From NCBI RefSeq assembly GCF_002119725.1, contig NZ_CP021109.1, positions 1,984,001 through 2,048,000 on the forward strand: a DNA stretch of 64,000 nucleotides. The letters are read 5' to 3'. A model generated the notes under the pieces. The model was not told where the DNA came from. It did not search any database and saw only the letters and a program-made list of their open reading frames with translations. Source of the DNA: Bordetella genomosp. 9. GTDB lineage: Bacteria; Pseudomonadota; Gammaproteobacteria; Burkholderiales; Burkholderiaceae_B. Position numbers and translations under genes: made by a program. This document shows, one piece after another, positions 36,320 through 46,078 of this stretch. Every line of letters starts with the position of its first letter. The first letter of the stretch is position 1.

Positions 36320-38050
36320 ATGAAATTGCGTATGCATACCGTGGCGGCCGCGATTGCCATGATGGGTACGACGGCTGCCTGGGCAGGCGAGCCCGAGGCG
36401 CAGAGATGGATCGATTCGGAATTCCAGCCTTCGACGCTGTCGAAGGAGCAGCAGATGGCCGAGATGAAATGGTTCATCGATGCAGCGGCGAAGTTGAAGG
36501 CGAAGGGGGTGAACGAGGTGAGCGTCGTCTCGGAGACCATCACCACGCACGAATACGAATCCAAGACCCTGGCGCGCGCCTTTACGGAAATCACGGGCAT
36601 CAAGGTCAATCATGATTTGATCCAGGAAGGCGACGTCGTCGAGAAGCTGCAGACGTCGATGCAGTCGGGCAAATCCATCTACGACGGCTGGATTTCCGAC
36701 TCGGATTTGATCGGGACCCATTACCGGTACGGTGCTATTCTGCCGCTTTCCGACTACATCAACGGCGCGGGCAAGGATTTCACCAATCCCGGCCTGGACC
36801 TGAAGGATTTCATTGGCACGCGCTTCACCACGGCGCCGGATGGCAAGCTTTACCAGTTGCCGGACCAGCAGTTCGCCAATCTGTATTGGTTCCGGGCCGA
36901 CTGGTTCGCGCGCAAGGACCTGCAGGACAAGTTCAAGGCCAAGTACGGCTATGAGCTGGGCGTGCCGACGAACTGGTCCGCCTACGAGGACATCGCCGAC
37001 TTCTTCAGCAACGACGTCAAGGAGTTGGACGGCAAGCGCGTCTACGGCCACATGGACTACGGGAAGAAGGACCCCTCCCTGGGCTGGCGCTTCACCGACG
37101 CCTGGCTGTCGATGGCCGGTACGGCCGACAAGGGCCTGCCCAATGGGATGCCCGTGGACGAGTGGGGCATCCGTGTGGCGGACGACAAGTGCACCCCGGT
37201 GGGCGCGTCGGTGGCGCGCGGCGGCGCCACCAATAGCCCGGCTGCCGTTTATGCATTGACCAAGTACATCGATTGGATGAAGAAGTACGCGCCGCCGCAG
37301 GCCATGGGCATGACTTTTTCGGAAGCGGGGCCCGTGTCGGCCCAGGGCCAGGTCGCGCAGCAGATCTTCTGGTACACCGCGTTTACCGCCGATATGACGA
37401 AGAAGGGGCTGCCCGTCGTTAACCCTGACGGCACGCCGAAGTGGCGCATGGCGCCATCGCCCTATGGGCCGTATTGGAAGGACGGGATGCAGAATGGCTA
37501 CCAGGACGTCGGATCCTGGACTTTCTTCAAGTCCACCGATCCCGACCGCATGGCGGCGGCCTGGCTGTACGCGCAGTTCGTCACGTCCAAAACCGTGTCG
37601 CTGAAGAAGTCGATCACCGGCCTGACCTTCATCCGGGACAGCGATATCCACAGCGACTTTTTCACCAAGAACGCCAACAACTATGGCGGATTGATCGAGT
37701 TCTATCGCAGCCCGGCGCGCGTGGCCTGGACGCCGACCGGCACCAACGTACCGGACTATCCGAAACTGGCCCAGCTCTGGTGGAACAACATCGCGACCGC
37801 CGTCACGGGCGAAAAAACGCCACAGCAGGCCATGGACAACCTTGCCAACGAAATGGATCAGGTGATGGCGCGGCTGCAGCGCGCCGGGATGGCCCAGTGC
37901 CCGCCCAAGCTGAATGCGAGGAGCGATCCTTCCAAGTGGCTGTCGGACCAGCACGCGCCCTGGAAAAAGCTGGCGAATGAAAAGCCCAAGGGCGAAACCA
38001 TTGCCTACGACAAGCTGCTGCAGGCGTGGAAGGAGGGCAAGGTCCGCTGA
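36320..38050 (+). CDS. ABC importer solute-binding protein (GlpV-like)
   Basis: This 576-aa periplasmic protein has a signal peptide (cleavage after AAWA, about residue 22). It is unusually large for a family 1 sugar-binding protein (about 420 aa is normal) but is the expected size for the binding protein of this six-gene importer type. The operon order (ATPase, ATPase, permease, permease, DUF2160, binding protein) supports uptake of a polyol or glycerol derivative. A strong hairpin follows the stop at 38068. Confidence 0.88.
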   Translation: MKLRMHTVAAAIAMMGTTAAWAGEPEAQRWIDSEFQPSTLSKEQQMAEMKWFIDAAAKLKAKGVNEVSVVSETITTHEYESKTLARAFTEITGIKVNHDLIQEGDVVEKLQTSMQSGKSIYDGWISDSDLIGTHYRYGAILPLSDYINGAGKDFTNPGLDLKDFIGTRFTTAPDGKLYQLPDQQFANLYWFRADWFARKDLQDKFKAKYGYELGVPTNWSAYEDIADFFSNDVKELDGKRVYGHMDYGKKDPSLGWRFTDAWLSMAGTADKGLPNGMPVDEWGIRVADDKCTPVGASVARGGATNSPAAVYALTKYIDWMKKYAPPQAMGMTFSEAGPVSAQGQVAQQIFWYTAFTADMTKKGLPVVNPDGTPKWRMAPSPYGPYWKDGMQNGYQDVGSWTFFKSTDPDRMAAAWLYAQFVTSKTVSLKKSITGLTFIRDSDIHSDFFTKNANNYGGLIEFYRSPARVAWTPTGTNVPDYPKLAQLWWNNIATAVTGEKTPQQAMDNLANEMDQVMARLQRAGMAQCPPKLNARSDPSKWLSDQHAPWKKLANEKPKGETIAYDKLLQAWKEGKVR

Positions 38051-38067
38051 AGCCGGCTGCCCGTCGA

Positions 38068-38099
38068 ACGCATACGGGTCCGTCCGGACCCGTATGCGT
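38068..38099. terminator. Bidirectional hairpin between convergent genes
   Basis: Fifteen-base perfect arms (ACGCATACGGGTCCG and its complement) are separated by TC. The hairpin lies 18 bp after the binding-protein stop and touches the stop of the convergent enolase-family gene. No T tract follows on either side, yet such a stem should stall transcripts from both directions. Confidence 0.65.
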
Positions 38100-39202
38100 C
38101 AATGATGCTCGCTGCGGTGGACGCGGTAGCGGTCCAGCTTGTCCCAGTCCCATGCGATGCCCAGGCCGGGCTCGGCGGAGGGGATCGCCCGGCCCGCTTC
38201 CACGCGCATGCCTGACGTGGTCACCATATCCAGCTGCGGAATGTATTCCAGCCAGCGGCTGTTGGGCACGGCGCAGCATAGCGCCACGTGGATTTCCATC
38301 AGGAAGTGCGGGCAGACGGGCACGTTGTAGGCCTCGGCCATGTGGGCCACCTTCAGCCAGGGCGTGATGCCGCCGATGCGGCCCACGTCCACCTGCACGA
38401 TGGAGCAGGCGCCGGCCTGCAGGTAATCCTTGAATTGCGACAGGCTGTACAGGGATTCGCCGATGGCGATGGGCACGGTGGTGGATGCGCACAGGCGCCG
38501 GTGGGCATCGACGTCGTCGGCGTGGATGGGCTCTTCGAACCATGCCACGTCCAGGGCTTCGAAGCAGCGGGCGCGCCGTATCGCTTCGCTCAGGTCGAAA
38601 CCCTGGTTGGCATCGGTCATCACGTCCCAGCCGGGCCCGACGGCATCGCGCACGGCCGACAGCCTTTCCATGTCCTCGGCCACATGCGGCCGGCCCACCT
38701 TGATCTTGGTTCCGCCAAAGCCCGCTTCCTGGGCGCGCAGCGCCTCTTCCACCAGTTGCGCTTCATCCAGGTGCAGCCATCCGCCTTCCGTGTAGTACAT
38801 CGGGATGCCGTCCTTCGCGCCGCCGGCCAGGCGGTGCAGCGGCAGGTTGGCGCGCCGCGCGCGCAGGTCCCAAAGGGCTGTATCGATGGCCGCCAGGGCG
38901 ATCGACGTCAACGCGCCCACCGTGGTGGCATGCACGCGGAAAAACAGCGCCCGCCAGATGCCTTCGATATCGTCGGCGTCGCGGCCGATCAGCAGCGGCG
39001 CCAGATGATCGTCCAGCAGCCGCGCCACCGACGAGCCGCCCGTCCCGATGGTGTAGCTGTATCCGGTTCCCACCGCGCCGTCGGCGTCGCGGATGCGCAC
39101 CATGGGCGTTTCCTGGCACTCGAAACTTTGCACGGCATCGGTGCGCTTGACCTTGGGTTGCAGATTCACCAGCAGGATTTCGACGGAAACGATGGCGGCC
39201 AT
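38099..39202 (-). CDS. Enolase-superfamily dehydratase/racemase (MR type)
   Basis: This 367-aa enzyme of the mandelate-racemase branch abstracts an alpha proton from a carboxylate, then dehydrates or racemises it. The visible residues are the KxK pair (Lys166/Lys168 in GTKIKVG), metal ligands Asp197 (MTDANQGF), Glu223 (WFEEP) and Glu249 (AIGES), and a candidate base His299 (CPHF). The full set suggests activity on a sugar acid or similar hydroxy acid. AAGGAG precedes the ATG at 39202. It is divergent from the SDR-E1-E2 operon. The 241-bp gap has no obvious operator. Confidence 0.87.
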   Translation of the reverse strand: MAAIVSVEILLVNLQPKVKRTDAVQSFECQETPMVRIRDADGAVGTGYSYTIGTGGSSVARLLDDHLAPLLIGRDADDIEGIWRALFFRVHATTVGALTSIALAAIDTALWDLRARRANLPLHRLAGGAKDGIPMYYTEGGWLHLDEAQLVEEALRAQEAGFGGTKIKVGRPHVAEDMERLSAVRDAVGPGWDVMTDANQGFDLSEAIRRARCFEALDVAWFEEPIHADDVDAHRRLCASTTVPIAIGESLYSLSQFKDYLQAGACSIVQVDVGRIGGITPWLKVAHMAEAYNVPVCPHFLMEIHVALCCAVPNSRWLEYIPQLDMVTTSGMRVEAGRAIPSAEPGLGIAWDWDKLDRYRVHRSEHH

Positions 39203-39443
39203 GCGGACTCCTTGGGTGCCTGGATGAACGAAGACACCCTCGCAGACTGCATGATCCGGGCGGGTTCCGCGACCTAGGGTTATCACGTAGTTGTAAGGTC
39301 CGCTGACGAGCAGATAGGATGCCTGCAGCGGCGGCGCGCGATGGCTTGCGCCATGCCGCCATCACGCACAATAAAAGACGGACGACAACGAAGTTCGAGC
39401 GGCGCGCATCCCTTTGCCGCGCCGCCGCCAGGAGGAGCTCGTC

Positions 39444-40244
39444 ATGCCGGATTCCCCTTCGGCCGCCCCGGTCTATCCCGACCTCGGCGGCAAGGTGGTG
39501 CTGTGCACGGGTGCGGCCCAGGGCATCGGCCGCGCCATGCTGGACGCGTTTGCCCGGCAGGATTGCCGGCTGGCGCTGCTGGATCTGAACGAAGCCGGCA
39601 TGCAGCGCGCGGACGCCGAATTGCGCGAACGGCACCCCGGCGTCGAAACGCTGTGCCTGGCGGCGTCCGTGCGCGACGATGGCGCGGTGGATCAGGCCTT
39701 TCGCGCGGCCCGCGAGCGCTACGGGCGCATCGACATCGTCCTGAACAACGCGGGCATTTCGATGAACAAGCCTTCGCTGGAGCTGACCGGCGAGGAGTGG
39801 CGGCGCGCCATCGACATCGATCTGTCGGGCGTCTTCTACTGTTGCCAGTCTGCCGGAAAGATCATGGCGCGCCAGGGCGGCGGCGTCATCGTCAATACGG
39901 CGTCCATGTATGGCGTCGTCGCGGCGCCGGAACGGGCCGCCTACTGCGCGGCCAAGGCGGGGGTGGTGGCGTTGACCAAGTCGCTGGCGGTGGAGTGGGC
40001 CTCGTACGGCATCCGTGTCAACGCGCTATGCCCGGGCTATGTGCGGACTGCGCTCGTGGACGATCTGATCGCCCGCGGTGCGCTGGACGGCGAACGAATC
40101 GCCGCGCGCGCCGCCATGGGCCGCCTGGGCACCCCCGAAGAGATGGCCGAGGTGGCGCTGTTTCTGAGCTCGGACGCATCGCGTTATACGACCGGCCACG
40201 CCTTGCTGTCCGATGGGGGATGGACGGCGAACGGATATCTGTGA
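39444..40244 (+). CDS. Short-chain dehydrogenase/reductase
   Basis: This 266-aa classical SDR has TGAAQGIGR for cofactor (about 22-30), NNAG, the catalytic Ser in NTASM and YCAAKAG (YxxxK). It probably oxidises a hydroxyl of the pathway substrate. GGAGGAGC precedes the ATG. It is the first gene of an operon, 10 bp ahead of the fused E1 gene. Confidence 0.9.
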   Translation: MPDSPSAAPVYPDLGGKVVLCTGAAQGIGRAMLDAFARQDCRLALLDLNEAGMQRADAELRERHPGVETLCLAASVRDDGAVDQAFRAARERYGRIDIVLNNAGISMNKPSLELTGEEWRRAIDIDLSGVFYCCQSAGKIMARQGGGVIVNTASMYGVVAAPERAAYCAAKAGVVALTKSLAVEWASYGIRVNALCPGYVRTALVDDLIARGALDGERIAARAAMGRLGTPEEMAEVALFLSSDASRYTTGHALLSDGGWTANGYL

Positions 40245-40254
40245 AGGACGTTGG

Positions 40255-42444
40255 ATGCCGGAAACCAGAACATTGGCGCCGCGCGCCCCATGGGTGACGC
40301 TGGCCACGACGGAGCAGGACTGGGCGCAGGCCGAGCCGGCCCTGCTAGGCACGCTGCTGGCGCATTGCCAGATCATCCGCGGCTTCGAGGAAACGGTGCT
40401 GGCGCTGGCGGCCGAAGGCCTGGTGCATGGTCCGGCGCATTCCAGCATCGGCCAGGAGGGCGGCGCGGCGGGGTCCATCGTGGGTCTGACCGCGGCGGAC
40501 GGCGTGAACGGATCGCACCGCGGGCATCACCAGTTCCTGGCGAAATCGCTGGCTTACCTGTGTCCCCAGGGCATCGACCCCAAGGGCGATCTGCCAGCCT
40601 CCGTGCCCGGCCTGCTGCAACGCACGCTTGCCGAGATTCTGGGTTTGGCGCAGGGATTCTGCCGCGGGCGCGGCGGGTCGATGCATCTGCGCTGGCCGGA
40701 AGCGGGCGCCTTGGGCACCAATGCCATCGTCGGGGGCGGCGTGCCGATGGCGGCAGGCCAGGCGTGGGCGAACCGGCACGCCGGCACGGACGCGGTCATG
40801 GTGACCTATTTCGGCGACGGCGCGATCAACATCGGTTCCGTATTGGAGACCATGAATCTGGCCGCGGCCTGGAAGCTGCCGTTGTGCTTTTTCATCGAGA
40901 ACAATCGTTATGCGGTGTCCACGGGCGTCGAGGAAAGCACCGCCGAGCCGCGCCTGTCGGCGCGCGGCGGCGCCTTCAATATCCCCAGCTGGCACGTGGA
41001 CGGCATGGACCCGCTCGCCGTGCACCTGGCGATGCAGGCGGCCCTGCGCCATATGCGCGCCGGCAAGGGGCCGACGCTGATCGAGGCGGATGTCTATCGC
41101 TTCTTTCATCAGAACGGCCCGTATCCCGGCAGCGCCTTCGGCTATCGCAGCAAGGAGGAAGAAAAGGCCTGGCGCGATCGCGATCCGCTGGCGTTGCTGG
41201 CGCGCCGCATGATGCAGCGCAGACTCATCACCCAGGCGCAGTTGGACGTGCTGCGCGAGCGGGTGGCGCAAGCGATGCGCGCCGCGGTCGAGGCCCTGGT
41301 CGAGCCCGATCCGCAGGCGGAGGAGGGCAAGCGGCGCATCCGCCCGGCCTTGTGGCCGGCGCCGGACTTTCGCGACGTGGGCATCCTCGGCGACCTGGGC
41401 GAGATGGAAAACGCGCCCGTCGCCGACCGGGACGGCTTTCACGGCGGCATCGCCGAATGCAAGTTCATCGACGCCGTGGCCGAGGTCATGGATCGGCGCA
41501 TGGCGCAAGACGACCGCATCGTGGTGATGGGCGAAGACGTGCATCGCCTGAAGGGCGGAACCAACGGCGCCACGCGGGGCCTGGCGCAACGCTATCCGGG
41601 CCGTTGCCTGGGCACGCCCATCAGCGAGAACGCCTTTGTCGGCCTGGCAGGCGGAATCGCGCTGGACGGGCGCTACCGGCCGGTGGTCGAGTTCATGTAC
41701 CCCGACTTCATGTGGGTGGCCGCCGATCAGGTGTTCAACCAGATCGGCAAATGGCGCCACATGTTTGGCGGCGGCGACGCGGTGCCGCTGGTGCTGCGCA
41801 CCAAGGTGGCGATGGGAACCGGCTATGGGTCGCAGCATTCCATGGATCCGGCGGGAGTTTTCGTTACCTGCCCGGGCTGGCGCATCGTCGCGCCTTCCGA
41901 TCCCTTCGACTACGTCGGCTTGATGAACGCCGCGTTGCGATGCCAGGATCCGGTGCTGGTGATCGAGCACGTGGACCTGTACAACGCCGAAGGGCCGGGC
42001 CCGGTGGACGACTACGACTACGTGCTGCCCGTCGGGCGTGCCGCGATGCGGCGGACCGGACCGGCTGTCACGGTGATCGCCTACCTGTCCATGGTGCGCC
42101 ACGCGCTGCAGGCCTTGGATGAGGCCGGCATCGACGCCGACGTGATCGATCTGCGATGGCTGGACCGCGCCAGCCTGGATTGGGACACCATAGGCGCGAG
42201 CGTGCGCAAGACCAGCAATGTGCTGATCGTCGAGCAGGGCGCACGCGGGACCTCCTATGGCGGCTGGCTCGCCGACGAGATCCAGCGGCGCTATTTCGAT
42301 TGGTTGGATCAGCCCGTGCAGCGGGTCACGGGCGCGCTGGCAGCGCCCAGTATTTCGCGCGTGCTCGAGCGCGCGGCCATCGCGCGCACGGAGGAAGTGG
42401 CCGAGGCGTTGCGCGAGGTCATGCGCAATAAAGGGGAGGCCTGA
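40255..42444 (+). CDS. 2-oxo acid dehydrogenase E1, alpha and beta fused
   Basis: This 729-aa thiamine-diphosphate enzyme decarboxylates a 2-oxo acid, or cleaves an acetoin-like ketone, and passes the acyl group to E2. Residues 30-370 are the alpha part, with the TPP motif from GDG (187-189) to NN (216-217). From about residue 405 comes the beta (transketolase-like) part, with ISENAFVGLAGGIAL. In most such complexes these are two chains. It overlaps the E2 gene by 1 bp. No E3 (lipoamide dehydrogenase) gene is in the window, so E3 must come from elsewhere. Confidence 0.88.
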   Translation: MPETRTLAPRAPWVTLATTEQDWAQAEPALLGTLLAHCQIIRGFEETVLALAAEGLVHGPAHSSIGQEGGAAGSIVGLTAADGVNGSHRGHHQFLAKSLAYLCPQGIDPKGDLPASVPGLLQRTLAEILGLAQGFCRGRGGSMHLRWPEAGALGTNAIVGGGVPMAAGQAWANRHAGTDAVMVTYFGDGAINIGSVLETMNLAAAWKLPLCFFIENNRYAVSTGVEESTAEPRLSARGGAFNIPSWHVDGMDPLAVHLAMQAALRHMRAGKGPTLIEADVYRFFHQNGPYPGSAFGYRSKEEEKAWRDRDPLALLARRMMQRRLITQAQLDVLRERVAQAMRAAVEALVEPDPQAEEGKRRIRPALWPAPDFRDVGILGDLGEMENAPVADRDGFHGGIAECKFIDAVAEVMDRRMAQDDRIVVMGEDVHRLKGGTNGATRGLAQRYPGRCLGTPISENAFVGLAGGIALDGRYRPVVEFMYPDFMWVAADQVFNQIGKWRHMFGGGDAVPLVLRTKVAMGTGYGSQHSMDPAGVFVTCPGWRIVAPSDPFDYVGLMNAALRCQDPVLVIEHVDLYNAEGPGPVDDYDYVLPVGRAAMRRTGPAVTVIAYLSMVRHALQALDEAGIDADVIDLRWLDRASLDWDTIGASVRKTSNVLIVEQGARGTSYGGWLADEIQRRYFDWLDQPVQRVTGALAAPSISRVLERAAIARTEEVAEALREVMRNKGEA

Positions 42445-43691
42445 TGGCGACACTGGTCCGGATGCCGGCGGTTTCGGCCAACGCCAAGGACGCTGTCCTG
42501 GTGGAATGGCTGGTGGGCGAGGGCGATGCCGTGCGGCGGGGCGACAGCCTGGGCGGCATCGAAACCGACAAGGCGGTGGTCGATCTGGAAGCCGAGTGCG
42601 ACGGCCGGGTTGGCAAGCTATTGGTCGGCGCCGGCGCCCGCGTGGCGGTGGGCGCGCCGCTGGCCGTGCTGCTGGAGCAGGGCGAAACGGCGGCGGACGT
42701 GCCGGGCCTGCCGGAAGTTAACGGCGCGGATGCCGGGGCGCGCGACGGCGCAGGGCGGATCATGGCAAGTCCGCTGGCCCGGCGTCTGGCAGCGGACGCC
42801 GGCCTGGACCTGCGGACCGTGGCCGGCTCGGGCCCGGGCGGACGCATCGTCAAGCGGGACATCGAGCGCGCCAGGCAAGAGACGCCGTCGCGGCGGCAAT
42901 CGCCATCACCGGTGCCGCCGCCCGTCATGGCAGGCGAAGCCGCTGCGGCGTCCGGCGGGAAGGGACAGACTCTACAGGACGATACATCGCCGACCGAGGC
43001 GCAAGCGGGCACGGACATCGACGTGATCCCGCACACCGCCATGCGCCTTGCCATCGCTCGCCGCCTGACCGAAAGCAAGACGACCATCCCGCACTTCTAC
43101 CTGCGCGGAAGATGCCGCGCGGACGCCTTGCTCGCGTTGCGCGCACAACTGAACGCCGTGGCGCCGCGGCGGATATCGCTGAACGACCTGGCGGTGCGCG
43201 CCGCGGCCTGCGCGCTGCGCGACGTGCCCGAGATGAACGTGACATGGGCGCCGCAAGGCTTGCATCGGCACCGCCGTGCGGATATTGCCGTGGCGGTGGC
43301 GACCGACAAGGGTTTGATCACGCCCATCGTGCGCGCGGCCGACACGCTTGGCGTCGCAGCCCTGAGCGAAACCCTGGGGACGCTGGTGGCGCGCGCGCGG
43401 GAAGGCAGGCTTGCGCCGGTGGAGTACGAGGGCGGCAGCTTCGGCGTCAGCAATCTGGGCATGCATGGGGTGATGGACTTTGCCGCCATCATCAATCCGC
43501 CGCAGTCGGCCATGCTGGCGCTGGGCGCGGCGGCCCGGGAACCGATGGCTGACGGCGATGCGGTGGTCGTGGCGACGGTGCTGCGCTACACGCTGGCCGT
43601 CGACCATCGCGCCATCGACGGGGCCCTGGCGGCGCGCTGGCTGGCCCGCTTCACCCGCTACATGGAGCAGCCCATGGCGCTGCTCCTATGA
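42444..43691 (+). CDS. Dihydrolipoamide acyltransferase E2
   Basis: This 415-aa E2 has an N-terminal lipoyl domain with the modified lysine in ETDKA (Lys43), an E3/E1-binding domain at about 106-140 (ASPLARRLA...GPGGRIVKRDI), a Pro/Ser linker, and a catalytic core with DHRAIDG (His388, Asp392). It takes the acyl group from E1 to CoA. It has only one lipoyl domain. The start overlaps the E1 stop, so the complex is made together. Confidence 0.9.
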   Translation: MATLVRMPAVSANAKDAVLVEWLVGEGDAVRRGDSLGGIETDKAVVDLEAECDGRVGKLLVGAGARVAVGAPLAVLLEQGETAADVPGLPEVNGADAGARDGAGRIMASPLARRLAADAGLDLRTVAGSGPGGRIVKRDIERARQETPSRRQSPSPVPPPVMAGEAAAASGGKGQTLQDDTSPTEAQAGTDIDVIPHTAMRLAIARRLTESKTTIPHFYLRGRCRADALLALRAQLNAVAPRRISLNDLAVRAAACALRDVPEMNVTWAPQGLHRHRRADIAVAVATDKGLITPIVRAADTLGVAALSETLGTLVARAREGRLAPVEYEGGSFGVSNLGMHGVMDFAAIINPPQSAMLALGAAAREPMADGDAVVVATVLRYTLAVDHRAIDGALAARWLARFTRYMEQPMALLL

Positions 43692-43704
43692 CGTGATGCC
43701 TTCC

Positions 43705-44451
43705 ATGAGCCAATATGATTTTTCCGGGCGTACGCTGGTGCTGACCGGCGCGGCTGGCGGGATCGGCCAGGCCGTTGCGCGGCGCTTCCGCGACGCCGGC
43801 GCGAATCTGTGCCTGATCGATGTCGATGCGGCCGCGCTCGACGGGCTCGCGGCCGCCTTGCCGCAGGCGTCCGGAACGGTGCTTACGCTCGCGCTCGATC
43901 TGTCGGACCCGGCGGCGGCCGATACGGCGGCCGCCCGCATCGCGCAAGCCTGCGCCGGCGTGGACTTCCTGGTTCCGGCGGCGGGCATCTATCTGGCCGA
44001 GCCGTTTTCCGAAATGACGGACGAACAATGGCGGCGCACGCTGGCGGTGAACCTGGACGGGGTGTTCTACCTGACGCGGCGCCTGCTGCCGCTGCTCAAT
44101 GCCGGCAGCGCCATCGTCAACGTATCGTCCATGGCCGCCCATCGGGGCGCGTTCTGCAATGCACACTACAGCGCGTCCAAGGGCGCGTTGCTGAGCTTCA
44201 CCCGCAGCCTTGCGCGTGAACTGGGGCCGCGCACGCGCGTCAACGCCGTGTCGCCCGGGATCATCGAAACGCCCATGACGCAGGAATTGCTGAAAACGCG
44301 CGCCGATTCCTCGCGCCAGGAGTCCATGCTGAAGCGGCTGGGCCGCGCGGACGAAGTGGCCGCCGCCATTGCCTTCCTGTGCAGCGACGACGCCAGCTTC
44401 ATCACCGCCGAGGTGCTGCACGTGAACGGCGGGCTCTACGTGTCCGGCTGA
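43705..44451 (+). CDS. Short-chain dehydrogenase/reductase
   Basis: This 248-aa SDR from the ATG at 43705 (MSQYDFSGRT) has a second in-frame ATG 9 bp upstream as an alternative. TGAAGGIGQ binds the cofactor and YSASKGA is the active site. The NNAG motif is changed to PAAG, a tolerated variation. It closes the SDR-E1-E2-SDR operon, 13 bp after the E2 gene, and converges with another SDR gene. Confidence 0.85.
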   Translation: MSQYDFSGRTLVLTGAAGGIGQAVARRFRDAGANLCLIDVDAAALDGLAAALPQASGTVLTLALDLSDPAAADTAAARIAQACAGVDFLVPAAGIYLAEPFSEMTDEQWRRTLAVNLDGVFYLTRRLLPLLNAGSAIVNVSSMAAHRGAFCNAHYSASKGALLSFTRSLARELGPRTRVNAVSPGIIETPMTQELLKTRADSSRQESMLKRLGRADEVAAAIAFLCSDDASFITAEVLHVNGGLYVSG

Positions 44452-44509
44452 CGCTGGGTCTTCCTTTTGCCGCCATCGATTGGCGGGCCGCGCTCGCAGG
44501 GGCCGGCGC

Positions 44510-45358
44510 TTACGTCATCAGCCAGCCGCCGGCCACGTCTATGACCTGGCCAGTGACGAAGCGCGCCTGGTCGGAAGCCAGGAACAGACAGGTGTCCGCG
44601 ACCTCCTCGGGCGTGCCGAGCCGCCGCAGCGCCGTGGCGCTCGCAACGGCGTCGTTCACCGCCTGCGGCACGGTCTTCAGCAGCGGCGTGCTGATGCGCC
44701 CCGGGGCCACGCCGTTGACAGTGATGCCGTGCTCGCCCAGTTCGCCTGCCCAGTGGCGGGTCAGGCCGATCAGCGCCGCCTTGGTGGCCGCGTAATGGCC
44801 ACCGACGATATCGCAATACGCCTTGCCCGCCACGGACGACATGTTGACGATGCGGCCCCAGCGGCGCGCCATCATATGGGGCACGGCCAGCCGGGCCAGA
44901 TAAAACACGCTGTTCAGATTGACCTGGACCACGGCGTCCCATTCCTGCGGCGGCATTTCCCATACCTTCAGGGCGCGGCCGTCGGTCTTCGGAGAGATGC
45001 CCACGTTGTTGATCAGGATGTCGACGCCGCCCAGCGCCTGCGTCAGCGCTGCGTGGGCGGTCTGGCAGGCTTCGAAGTCGCGCACGTCGGCGTGGGCGAA
45101 GCGCACGGTATGGCCGGCCTTGCACAAACGAGCCTCGAAGGCGGCGCCGGCATGCGCGTCGCGGTCGATCATGGCTACCTTGGCGCCCTCGCTCGCCAGC
45201 GCGTGCACGATGGCAGATCCGATGCCGCCGACGGCGCCCGTCACGAGCGCGGTCTTGCCCGCGAAACGCAACCCGGCCGGGGCGGCCGCGGCATCGAGCC
45301 CGGCGGCCACAGCGTCCGCGCCGGCGGACGGGCTGTTGGCAGGGGTGGCATTCGACAT
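44510..45358 (-). CDS. Short-chain dehydrogenase/reductase
   Basis: This 282-aa SDR has an Ala-rich N-terminal extension of about 30 residues ahead of the cofactor motif TGAVGGIGS. NNVG replaces NNAG, and YAATKAA is the active site. It is the last gene of the liv importer operon, 15 bp after livF, so it probably acts on the imported compound or a product of it. Confidence 0.88.
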   Translation of the reverse strand: MSNATPANSPSAGADAVAAGLDAAAAPAGLRFAGKTALVTGAVGGIGSAIVHALASEGAKVAMIDRDAHAGAAFEARLCKAGHTVRFAHADVRDFEACQTAHAALTQALGGVDILINNVGISPKTDGRALKVWEMPPQEWDAVVQVNLNSVFYLARLAVPHMMARRWGRIVNMSSVAGKAYCDIVGGHYAATKAALIGLTRHWAGELGEHGITVNGVAPGRISTPLLKTVPQAVNDAVASATALRRLGTPEEVADTCLFLASDQARFVTGQVIDVAGGWLMT

Positions 45359-45373
45359 GTCGGTGCGCCTTCG

Positions 45374-46078
45374 TCAATGTCCCAGGTAGGCCTTTTTCAC
45401 GTGCGGATTGTTCAACAGCTCCTGCCCCGTGCCCGACAGGACGATGGCGCCGTTCTCCAGCACGTAGCCGCGGTCGGCCAGCCGCAGCGTTCGAAATACG
45501 TTCTGCTCCACGAGCAGGACGGTGACCCCATGCGCGGTGATATTGCGGATGATGTCGAACATCTGCTGCACGAGCAGGGGCGACAGACCCAGCGACGGCT
45601 CGTCGAACATGAGCAGCTTGGGATTGGCCATCATGCCGCGTGCGATGGCCACCATCTGCTGTTCGCCGCCGGAAAGCGAGCCGGCATACTGCCCCAGCCG
45701 CTGCCTGACGCGCGGGAAGATCTCCAGCACTTCCTCCAGCTTGCGCCGCACCAGCGGCCGGGCCGCGCGTTTGTAGGCGCCCATCAGCAGGTTGTCGCGC
45801 ACGGTGAAATGCGGGAACAGCTGGCGGCCTTCCGGAATCATGGTGATGCCGGCATCGACGATATCGTACGGCGTGCGGTTGGTCAGGGGTTGGCCTTCGA
45901 ACTCGATGCTGCCGCCCTGGCATGGCATGATGCCGCACAAGGTCTTCAGGGTCGTCGTCTTGCCCGCGCCGTTGGCTCCGATCAGCGTCACGATTTCCCC
46001 GGCCCGGACCTCGAAGTCCAGGCCGTTCAGCACTTGCGTCTTGCCGTAGCCCGCCCGCAACTGCGACACCTTAAGCAT
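45374..46078 (-). CDS. livF: Branched-chain amino acid-type ABC ATPase LivF
   Basis: This 234-aa ATPase of the Liv/HAAT importer class has Walker A GANGAGKTT, signature LSGGEQQMVAIARG, Walker B LLMFDEPSLGL and H-loop VEQN. It lacks a C-terminal regulatory domain, as usual for LivF. It overlaps the fused LivM-LivG gene by 8 bp. The class also transports other carboxylates, so an amino acid substrate is not assured here. Confidence 0.9.
   Translation of the reverse strand: MLKVSQLRAGYGKTQVLNGLDFEVRAGEIVTLIGANGAGKTTTLKTLCGIMPCQGGSIEFEGQPLTNRTPYDIVDAGITMIPEGRQLFPHFTVRDNLLMGAYKRAARPLVRRKLEEVLEIFPRVRQRLGQYAGSLSGGEQQMVAIARGMMANPKLLMFDEPSLGLSPLLVQQMFDIIRNITAHGVTVLLVEQNVFRTLRLADRGYVLENGAIVLSGTGQELLNNPHVKKAYLGH

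Noticed and set aside
39203..39443. GntR-type AT-rich site between the enolase-family gene and the SDR-E1-E2 operon
   Set aside because: The 13-bp element is not present there, so these genes were not placed in the predicted regulon.
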